A stretch of DNA of 12,532 bases from Rhodobacterales bacterium UBA3089 (GTDB taxonomy: Bacteria > Pseudomonadota > Alphaproteobacteria > Rhodobacterales > Rhodobacteraceae), in the NCBI GenBank assembly GCA_002367255.1, contig DFBD01000113.1:1-12532 (forward strand), given 5' to 3'. Position numbers and translations under genes: made by a program. This document shows, piece by piece, positions 6,872 to 12,532 of this stretch (positions are counted from its first letter, which is position 1; each line of letters opens with the position of its first letter). The notes below the pieces were generated by a model. That model searched no databases and was not told the DNA's origin. It saw only the letters and a list, made by a program, of their open reading frames with translations.

Positions 6872-7939
6872 CTAGGCCGCCAGGGGGGCAGCATTATCCG
6901 CCGGCCCATCACCTAGCAAGACCACGAAGGTTTCGCGCTCTCCGACATATGGGTTTCTTCCATGGCCCATTTGTAGATTGTCTAGCAACATTATGTCCCC
7001 AGCCTTCCATGACCACGCAAGGGTCACCTCGTCGAGAGCCGTTTCTAAACCTGCCCTATCTTCATCGCTTAGCGGGCTCCCGTCACCCAACGTATAGCCT
7101 GTAGGCAGCTTTTGCTTGGACACGCGCTCTTTTTGCCCCTCGTCATCCCGACCTAAATCGGTATCCGCAAAATTAATATGGATGATGTTGCGATAGAATT
7201 CGGTCCCCAACCGAGGATGCTTGGTGAACGCGTCCATATATGTAACGAGTGTCAAGGTCCCATCTTCATTCCAGATGGGTTCCATGCCTTTCTCGCTACA
7301 AATCTGATCTACTTCCGATTTAACGTCGGTATCAAAAACCTCGTCCCAGCTTTTTTCGTCAATGTGCTGAACAGTCTTCTTACCGTCGGCTTCATGGGCC
7401 GGCGCGTAATTACGAACACCCCGGATACCGTGCTCGCGCAATCTTTTGCCTAATGCGGCAGGAATTGCTTTCATGAATTCAGTCATGCTCGCAACGATGG
7501 TCTCGCCGCCTTCTCCTGCGGGTTTCGCACAATGAAAAGCGATCTGCGCCGGATAGTTGGCCATATAGGCCATCTCTTGATGGATCGTAATCTTGTAGCG
7601 AGGATCAACTTTCGTAGCTTCCCATACGTTTCCAGAAACAGAACTGCGCGGCCCTGCCCCACCAACGTAACCTTGATCATATTGTGGAAACGCGCTTGAA
7701 AATTCGTTGAACTGGTCTGCGTCCCCGATAGGGGTCTCCCGCAAAACCACGCCGCCGTGCTCGAGCACCAGCGCATCAAGAACACTCCTTTGATCGCGGA
7801 TCAAATCAACAAACTCAGAGCTTGAAAGCCCCTCTCCTGTGAATTTAACGAAAAGCGGAGAAGATGCGTGGTCAATCTTCCAGCATTCTGCACTACCTTG
7901 AAAGGGCGTCTGAACCTCAATTCTGGCTTCCGTATTCAC
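6872..7939 (-). CDS. TauD/TfdA-family (SyrP-like) Fe(II)/2-oxoglutarate dioxygenase
   Basis: This 355-residue protein belongs to the TauD/TfdA superfamily, in the branch annotated SyrP-like and related to clavaminate synthase. Such enzymes use Fe(II) and 2-oxoglutarate to hydroxylate or oxidatively cleave small molecules in the cytosol. The iron triad appears as H120-x-E122 and H326 (LLDNLQMGHGR), with Arg336 in place to bind 2-oxoglutarate. A Glu in the HxE motif is as in clavaminate synthase, where TauD itself has Asp. Translation starts at GTG (7937-7939), supported by GAGGA 7 bases upstream. It faces the MFS gene at 8278 across a divergent promoter region and is separated from the TonB operon by about 670 bases holding a transposase fragment. 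It could supply a hydroxylation in the same pathway, but the substrate is not deducible. Confidence 0.88.
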   Translation of the reverse strand: MNTEARIEVQTPFQGSAECWKIDHASSPLFVKFTGEGLSSSEFVDLIRDQRSVLDALVLEHGGVVLRETPIGDADQFNEFSSAFPQYDQGYVGGAGPRSSVSGNVWEATKVDPRYKITIHQEMAYMANYPAQIAFHCAKPAGEGGETIVASMTEFMKAIPAALGKRLREHGIRGVRNYAPAHEADGKKTVQHIDEKSWDEVFDTDVKSEVDQICSEKGMEPIWNEDGTLTLVTYMDAFTKHPRLGTEFYRNIIHINFADTDLGRDDEGQKERVSKQKLPTGYTLGDGSPLSDEDRAGLETALDEVTLAWSWKAGDIMLLDNLQMGHGRNPYVGERETFVVLLGDGPADNAAPLAA

Positions 7940-8277
7940 AATTTTTTCCTCGCCGAAATGTCAAGCATTATGCCTTATTTTTCTTTTTTTGTAACGTGTA
8001 GCATTTTATCTGTCCAGTCATTAATCGCCAGCGGAGAATGCCCACAATGCATCCGTTCCAACTTACTTGGGCACATAATAGCTTGCGCAAAAGGCATGCT
8101 AGATGCAGTAATTATCCGGACTTAGAGATCGCTCTTGTCAGCGGACTTTAGTATCTTAAAAATCTAACAGTGAGTAAATTAGAGGTTGCGCAAGCGCTCG
8201 ATAGAGCTACAGAAATTGGAGCCGAGCGAGTAACTTTTTGGAATTGCTTGCACTAAATAACGGCAACAGGAGGATGT
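7940..8277. promoter_or_regulatory. Divergent promoter region between dioxygenase and MFS genes
   Basis: This 338-base gap holds no gene I recognise. On the minus strand TTACAA (7989-7994) and CATAAT (7967-7972), 16 bases apart, are a possible promoter for the dioxygenase. On the plus strand TTGTCA (8135-8140) lies above the MFS gene with a weak A-rich -10. The palindrome TTGCGCAA occurs twice, at 8083-8090 and 8186-8193, and the two copies share the ten-base GCTTGCGCAA in inverted orientation. Paired copies between divergent genes could be operator sites. Confidence 0.35.
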
Positions 8278-9540
8278 TTGTCGACTGAAGGTAATCCCGG
8301 TGAATGGGGCAAGCATTGGCGAGTAGTACTTGGCGGCGGTGCCGGCATGGCGCTTCTGGCGGTGCCAACCTACACAAACGGGGTTATGGTCATCCCGCTT
8401 GAGGAGGCACTTGGGTGGACCAGGGCGGAAATCGCGTCCGGACCCGTCATAGCGGCTATCTTATCTGTGTTCATGGGGCCGGTTGTTGGCCTGGTTGTTG
8501 ATCGCGTAGGACCGCGCCGCATCGGATTGATCGGCTCGGTGGTGACCTGTGCCGGTATCGCGCTGCTTTCGCAGGTAGGCGAAACCCTTTGGACCTGGTG
8601 GGGGTTGTGGTTGGTGCTTTCCATCGGCGCAATAATGATCAAGCCGATGGTGTGGACCTCCGGGGTCGCTAGTTTTTTCGACAAATCCCGTGGCCTTGCG
8701 TTGGCGGCGACGTTGTGCGGCACCGCAGTCTGCTCATCATTGACGCCGCTTATCACCACCACCTTGGTCGAACTTTTCGGCTGGCAACTCGCCTACGTCG
8801 CAGCGGCGATCGTATGGGGCATCGTCCTTCTTCCTCTCATCTTTTTCTTTTTCGACAGTAAGCGGGATAGCGCGCGACGCGAGAGAGCTGGCCAAAGTAA
8901 CAATCAGAAGATCAGTGCGCAGCCGGTGAAGCCCGAGGATTCCGCCGTTAAGGTTCCTTGGGAGACGGTCTTTTCCCTAAAGTACTTCAAGCTGGTAGGC
9001 GGCTCGTGCGCAATGGTCTTGGCAACTGTATCGTTTGTGATCCTCATTGTCCCCATACTGGTGGACAAGGGCATTTCGATGCAACTGGCTGCGGGCATGG
9101 CAAGCATGGTTGGAGTTACGACAGTGGTTGGGCGCCTCGGAGGCGGCTACCTTCTAGACAATTTCAACGCGAACGTCGTTACCGCAGGAGCGGTTATGTT
9201 GCCGTGCTTCAGCGCGATCCTCATACTTGCGCTCCCGGAGTCGATGATCGCTATTTTCCTCGCCATAACGCTCCTGGGATTTGCGGCAGGAGCGGAATAT
9301 GACGGTGTGGCGTATTTAATAACACGGCATTTCGGGCTCAAAAGTTTCGGCCTTCTGTTCGGCACAATCGGGGGGCTGCAGGCTATGTCATCAGGATTGG
9401 GTCCGATGGCTGTCAATTTTGTCTACGACCAGACGAAATCCTACGACTTAGCTTTGTATCTCTATATCCCGACATGCCTGATAGGAGCAGCACTGTTCCT
9501 ATCCTTGGGCCCTTATCGCAAGTCTGAAGCAGATGATTGA
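8278..9540 (+). CDS. MFS transporter, 12-helix carboxylate-type permease
   Basis: This 420-residue inner-membrane protein of the major facilitator superfamily shows 12 predictable hydrophobic segments in two halves, joined by a charged loop at about residues 193-230. The loop-2/3 signature GLVVDRVGPRR is at 71-81, and a degenerate second copy, GRLGGGYLLDNF, is at 285-296. The overall pattern resembles the oxalate-formate antiporter/monocarboxylate transporter-like branch, so uptake or exchange of an organic acid is a fair inference. The start is TTG at 8278-8280, with AGGAGG at 8268-8273, a short 4-base spacer. The nearer ATG at 8274 leads to a stop after four codons, so TTG is preferred. Base composition is richer in GC than the left operon. 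The CMD-family gene follows after 80 bases and is probably co-transcribed. Confidence 0.88.
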   Translation: MSTEGNPGEWGKHWRVVLGGGAGMALLAVPTYTNGVMVIPLEEALGWTRAEIASGPVIAAILSVFMGPVVGLVVDRVGPRRIGLIGSVVTCAGIALLSQVGETLWTWWGLWLVLSIGAIMIKPMVWTSGVASFFDKSRGLALAATLCGTAVCSSLTPLITTTLVELFGWQLAYVAAAIVWGIVLLPLIFFFFDSKRDSARRERAGQSNNQKISAQPVKPEDSAVKVPWETVFSLKYFKLVGGSCAMVLATVSFVILIVPILVDKGISMQLAAGMASMVGVTTVVGRLGGGYLLDNFNANVVTAGAVMLPCFSAILILALPESMIAIFLAITLLGFAAGAEYDGVAYLITRHFGLKSFGLLFGTIGGLQAMSSGLGPMAVNFVYDQTKSYDLALYLYIPTCLIGAALFLSLGPYRKSEADD

Positions 9541-9620
9541 TTTTGCATAGACAATTGAACGACCTAATAGATATCTAAGAATTACCATGACTGAAAATAA
9601 CGATAATATTGAGGATTGAT

Positions 9621-10211
9621 ATGACTAGAGCAGCACGGGTTCAAGCCCTTGAATTAAAAGATATTCCATCTGATTTGCAAACGCCCAGTAAGTGGTTCAC
9701 TCAACCGAAAAGCGAAACGCTGAAGATGTTCGAGGAATCTCCTTCTCTAGCAAATGTGCAGAGAGTATTGGCCAATAATCCGGCCTTGATGAAAAGATGG
9801 ATGGGTTTCGCGCATTATCTATTGAACGAAACCACTCTTGGACTGAGGGATCGCGAGTTAACGATACTGAGAATCTCAGTTCTCGGTGGCTATGATTACG
9901 AATGGGGCCAGCACGTTCGAATCGCACGGAATGCCTGTGATTTCAAAGACGCGGATTTTGAAAAAGTCCTTGCCGGATCGTCTCATGATGGATGGTCCGA
10001 CCGCGAAAGAGCCTTAATCGTCATGGTCGAAGAACTGATGACGAACAGGGCTGTAAGTAACGAAGCTTGGGAGAAGGGCCTAGAGCACTATACACTAGTG
10101 CAAATGATGGATGTCGTCTTCGTCGTCGGAAATTACAATATGCTGGGTATGGCAATCAATTCCTTCGACGTGGAACTGGATGATGGCTTGCAGCCGATCC
10201 CTGTCTATTAG
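9621..10211 (+). CDS. Carboxymuconolactone decarboxylase (AhpD-like) family protein
   Basis: This 196-residue, all-helical, probably cytosolic protein is of the CMD/AhpD superfamily. The core pattern is L(R)DRELTILR at about 76-84 followed by GYDYEWGQHVRIA at 90-102, with the family's E94-W-x2-H98. AhpD-type peroxidase members carry a CxxC pair; here the only cysteine nearby is C106, so thiol-peroxidase activity is unlikely and decarboxylase, isomerase or lactone chemistry is more plausible. I chose ATG at 9621 because GAGGA lies 5 bases upstream; a TTG 12 bases earlier would place that ribosome site inside the gene. It lies 80 bases after the MFS gene on the same strand. The specific reaction is unknown. 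Confidence 0.87.
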   Translation: MTRAARVQALELKDIPSDLQTPSKWFTQPKSETLKMFEESPSLANVQRVLANNPALMKRWMGFAHYLLNETTLGLRDRELTILRISVLGGYDYEWGQHVRIARNACDFKDADFEKVLAGSSHDGWSDRERALIVMVEELMTNRAVSNEAWEKGLEHYTLVQMMDVVFVVGNYNMLGMAINSFDVELDDGLQPIPVY

Positions 10212-10285
10212 GTTCAAGGCCTAATTAGAGGGATTTCTGAAGCTTCGATTATATTATTCATGGTCTACGCCGAGGTGGCGTTGCA

Positions 10286-10660
10286 GTGAGTGAGTTGATT
10301 TGATTTTTTGACGCGCAGATGCGCCGGATCGAGCCGCACCCACCTTTGTCATAAGGTGTGCTGCGGCTCGATAACCGGCAGATCATCAGCAGGACTATTT
10401 TGTAATCAGAAACGGGTTGCGCAGGCATTATACGTCTGCCCAGTAGGGTCCGCACAAGACAATTCTACAACCAACTCATACGCCAAAGTCTGCCGGGTGT
10501 TTTCAACACAATCTTATGTCCCGCGCTAGCTGCGAAGGATCGCTAGCCCGATCAGCTGCTGAGCGATGGCAGATCTGGAAGGCGGGTCGCCTGGTGGCCA
10601 TTAGCGAGCTTTAAATGCCACCAATTAACTAGCCATTCTGCCACAACCAATTGCTTATCG
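10286..10660 (+). pseudogene. IS5-family transposase relic with internal deletion
   Basis: Frame switching reveals the same class of IS5 transposase as at 424-948. From the GTG at 10286 the frame reads VSELI*FFDAQMRRIEP and then PLS*GVLRLDNRQIIS, close to MSDLFWLTEAQMRRIEP and PLSHGVPRVDDRRVIS. After a frameshift comes FVIRNGLR, then GPHKTI. A further shift gives YNQLIRQSLPGVFNTI and, near 10540, PDQLL, matching YNRFIRWSRLGVFNRI and PDQLM. This part, to about 10550, is clear. Beyond it GGCAG...CGGGTCGCC and GCCATTCTGCCACAACC may be scraps of the GRLKDWRRVA and SAIALAAT segments, which would imply deletion of the catalytic core; that is tentative. The relic has several stops and no intact frame. 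It fills most of the 10212-10749 gap, where I see no other gene. Confidence 0.72.
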
Positions 10661-10749
10661 GATGCCCAATCCTGTGAGGAAAGGCATTGGGCGATTCACG
10701 TTGCAGAACAGTTTCACCATAATAGGTTCAGTGTTACATTTGACGGGAA

Positions 10750-12144
10750 TTAGGCCTCGTCCTTCGCTCTGGAATATACAGCGACTGCCACCACCGCTGC
10801 GCCAAGCAGCAAGGCGGAACCGATGAATGCTCGGTGATATCCAGCCTCGCTGATTGGGGCGTTACTCGACACGTCATTCCACTGTGCGATCAACGTCAGA
10901 GCCACGATGCCGAACGACCCACCCAGTTGCCGGGTAAGATTGGTCAATCCCGCGCTTTGCCCGACGGACGTGGATCCGACCTTCATGATTGCCAGGTGGA
11001 CAGCCGGATGAGCTGCGCTCAGCCCCAATCTGCCAAGGACCACAATCGCAGCAAATGCCACAAATGTACTCGTCGGACTAACGTAAGCTAGCATGACATT
11101 CGACGCTGCGAAAACCGCGATCCCAATGGACATCATGACAGACAGGGAAACTCTATTCAATAACTTGCCGGAAATCAGCGTGCCGATCGACAGAAAAATT
11201 GCCCCCGGTAGCAGGAGCAATCCGGCATCGTTAGCTGTCATCCCAAGGATCTCCTGAGCATACAACGGAATGACGAAGGACGATCCATAAAGCCCCGTGC
11301 CAAGAAGGAAGTTGATAGAGCAGGTACAGGCCATGCGAGTTTTGGCTAACGCGCGCATATCAATCAGAGGATCCTTGACCGAAATCTCTCGGCGCCAGAA
11401 CAGGTAGAGACCTGCCATCACCGCAATCGCTAATACAAGTTGGCTGAAGATACTCCCATCCCCCATAGCGAAGCGATGCAGCCCTATAAACACAAGGCCG
11501 ATACTCATTGCCAGCAACCCCAGCCCCAGCCAGTCCAACGATGTTTTTGGTTCGTCGGAATTGGGCGAAGGATAGTATATGATTACCAAGGGAATCGCTA
11601 CCGCCGCGGGTATCGCGAGCGCAAAGAACATAGAGCGCCAATCAGAAATATCGACCAACATCCCTCCGATCCAGGGCGCGATCCCAGCCGCAGCGGCCGT
11701 GGCAAAGGAAAACAGACCCACTGCCATCCCCCGCCGCTGTATTGGAAAGCCCAAATACAGAGCAGCAAGCGTCGCTGGCTGGATGATTCCCGCGAACAAT
11801 CCTTGGAAAATCCGCGCAACTACCAGTGATGTAAGGCCAGATGCAGCGGCTGCCCATATGCTGCAGGCAAAATACAGCACAAGGAAGGTAACTACTGTTC
11901 TACGAAGCCCGAACCGTTTCGTAATCCAATCAGAAACTGGCAGCCCAATAGCCAATGCAGCCATGTACGCGCTTGAAACCCATTGAGCCGATTGCTGGGA
12001 TACACCCCAATCATCCACAATTGCCGTAATTCCAAGATTGACCATCGTCGCACCAGCGACCGTCGGTGCCACCGCAATAACTGACGCGAACGCTAAGCCG
12101 ATGCTCGTAACTTGACTGCCTTGCAGACCTTTTTCACTCTGCAC
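10750..12144 (-). CDS. MFS exporter of the DHA2 (EmrB/QacA-like) family
   Basis: This 464-residue inner-membrane protein resembles drug:H+ antiporter family 2, which usually has 14 helices. Motif A appears as SDWITKRFGLRR at 71-82, followed by ARIFQGLFAGIIQP at about 110-123 and the helix-5 motif GIAPWIGGMLVD at 154-165, with DWR just after. The TM1 motif usually written LDxTVVN reads AGATMVN at 30-36, so the conserved Asp is replaced by Gly31. Export of toxic or surplus pathway compounds, or uptake, is possible. The start is GTG at 12142-12144, supported by GAGGAG 7 bases upstream. It is divergent from the acyl-CoA dehydrogenase gene, with 155 bases between, and its 3' end faces the IS5-type relic. 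Its base composition is GC-richer than the left operon. Confidence 0.88.
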   Translation of the reverse strand: MQSEKGLQGSQVTSIGLAFASVIAVAPTVAGATMVNLGITAIVDDWGVSQQSAQWVSSAYMAALAIGLPVSDWITKRFGLRRTVVTFLVLYFACSIWAAAASGLTSLVVARIFQGLFAGIIQPATLAALYLGFPIQRRGMAVGLFSFATAAAAGIAPWIGGMLVDISDWRSMFFALAIPAAVAIPLVIIYYPSPNSDEPKTSLDWLGLGLLAMSIGLVFIGLHRFAMGDGSIFSQLVLAIAVMAGLYLFWRREISVKDPLIDMRALAKTRMACTCSINFLLGTGLYGSSFVIPLYAQEILGMTANDAGLLLLPGAIFLSIGTLISGKLLNRVSLSVMMSIGIAVFAASNVMLAYVSPTSTFVAFAAIVVLGRLGLSAAHPAVHLAIMKVGSTSVGQSAGLTNLTRQLGGSFGIVALTLIAQWNDVSSNAPISEAGYHRAFIGSALLLGAAVVAVAVYSRAKDEA

Positions 12145-12299
12145 CTAAGCGCTCCTCGCCCGACATAGAAACGTCACCCCGGGAGGCGCTCAAGCTCGCA
12201 AGATAGAAAGTAAAGTCCACAATATACATCATCATCCTTGCCAAATTTTACAAACCGAGGCATCAAAACTACCTAGCATACTTTTTTTGAGGATTCAGG

Positions 12300-12532
12300 A
12301 TGAACTTTGATCTGACCGAAGAACAGACTCTTTACCGCGACACAATGAACAGCTTTCTCTCGGACCGGTATACCATTCAGAGCCGCAGTAGCTATCTCGA
12401 GCAGGAGTCTGGTTATGACCGTTCGAACTGGGCAGAGCTAGCCAACCTTGGTGTTTTGGCGCTTCCATTTTCCGCGGACATAGACGGACTTGGCGGCACT
12501 GCGACGGAAGTCGCAATCATTCAAGAAGAAAT
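12300..12532 (+). CDS. Acyl-CoA dehydrogenase, N-terminal part (cut by window end)
   Basis: The first 77 codons of a gene run off the window. They begin MNFDLTEEQTLYRDT and continue through FLSDRY, W-AELANLGVLALPF and GLGGTATEV. This is the N-terminal helical domain of an acyl-CoA dehydrogenase, closest to proteins labelled pimeloyl-CoA dehydrogenase small subunit (PimD-like), which often work as two-subunit pairs. These FAD enzymes insert an alpha-beta double bond in CoA esters and pass electrons to ETF. The FAD-binding and catalytic base regions lie beyond the window. GAGG at 12289-12292 lies 7 bases before the ATG. It is divergent from the MFS exporter gene. A role in beta-oxidation of a ring-cleavage product or side chain is an inference. 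Confidence 0.85.
   Translation, partial: MNFDLTEEQTLYRDTMNSFLSDRYTIQSRSSYLEQESGYDRSNWAELANLGVLALPFSADIDGLGGTATEVAIIQEE

Noticed and set aside
7957..7962. TTGACA on the minus strand just above the dioxygenase start
   Set aside because: A -10 at normal spacing would fall at or inside the start of the coding sequence, so it cannot drive the annotated GTG start.
10664..10692. GCCCAAT/ATTGGGC inverted repeat as terminator of the DHA2-like gene
   Set aside because: It has a 15-base loop, no T-run in the minus direction and lies about 58 bases past the stop; it may be IS debris or chance.
11440..11986. Two overlapping plus-strand frames of 129 and 135 codons
   Set aside because: Both are antisense to the DHA2-like MFS gene; the membrane-protein codon pattern on the other strand explains them.
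1..12532. CRISPR arrays, tRNA or rRNA genes, riboswitches
   Set aside because: I saw no regularly spaced direct repeats, no tRNA-like cloverleaf or rRNA sequence, and no riboswitch consensus on either strand.

Overview
The window looks like an accessory catabolic region from an alphaproteobacterium, most likely a sphingomonad (Sphingobium, Novosphingobium or Sphingomonas). The support is indirect: a TonB-dependent receptor with the N-terminal pattern common in that group (signal peptide, acidic linker, then IIVTARRRDE), a SyrP-like TauD/TfdA dioxygenase, a Rieske oxygenase with no ferredoxin or reductase gene beside it, and a PimD-like acyl-CoA dehydrogenase. There is no rRNA, tRNA or housekeeping marker, so the taxon is an inference. 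Hand counts of sample 60-base lines give about 38-50% GC in the left operon and about 60% in parts of the two MFS genes. The left operon is well below what sphingomonad chromosomes usually show, which suggests a mosaic with acquired segments.

Layout. 1-423: no gene I can name. 424-948: a decayed IS5-family transposase pseudogene (+). 969-6197: a four-gene minus-strand operon, transcribed leftwards in the order TonB-dependent receptor, Rieske oxygenase alpha subunit, SDR dehydrogenase, class II aldolase/adducin-family protein; the last two overlap by ATGA. 6198-6450: the operon's leader, with a candidate promoter and inverted repeats. 6517-6870: a second IS5-type transposase fragment (+), converging on the stop codon of a TauD/TfdA-type dioxygenase gene (6872-7939, -). 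7940-8277: a divergent promoter region. 8278-10211: an MFS carboxylate-type transporter and a carboxymuconolactone-decarboxylase-family protein (+). 10286-about 10660: a third IS5-type relic (+). 10750-12144: a DHA2-type MFS exporter (-). 12300 to the window edge: the 5' part of an acyl-CoA dehydrogenase gene (+).

How the genes may work together (inference). The TonB receptor would bring a poorly permeable, probably aromatic or alicyclic carboxylated substrate across the outer membrane, and the 12-helix MFS protein would take it or an intermediate across the inner membrane. The Rieske oxygenase would hydroxylate it, the SDR would oxidise the resulting diol or alcohol, and the class II aldolase-fold protein would cleave or decarboxylate the product. 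That last protein keeps the metal ligands of L-fuculose-phosphate aldolase but not its catalytic glutamate. The TauD-type enzyme, the CMD-family protein and the acyl-CoA dehydrogenase would serve further oxidation, lactone or peroxide-type chemistry and CoA-ester breakdown. The genes interlock as a pathway, but the substrate cannot be read from the sequence. No regulator and no electron-transfer partner is encoded in the window.

The least obvious content is three heavily decayed, same-orientation IS5-family transposase relics. Two of them bracket the catabolic genes. Most of this is invisible as open reading frames and appears only when frames are switched.
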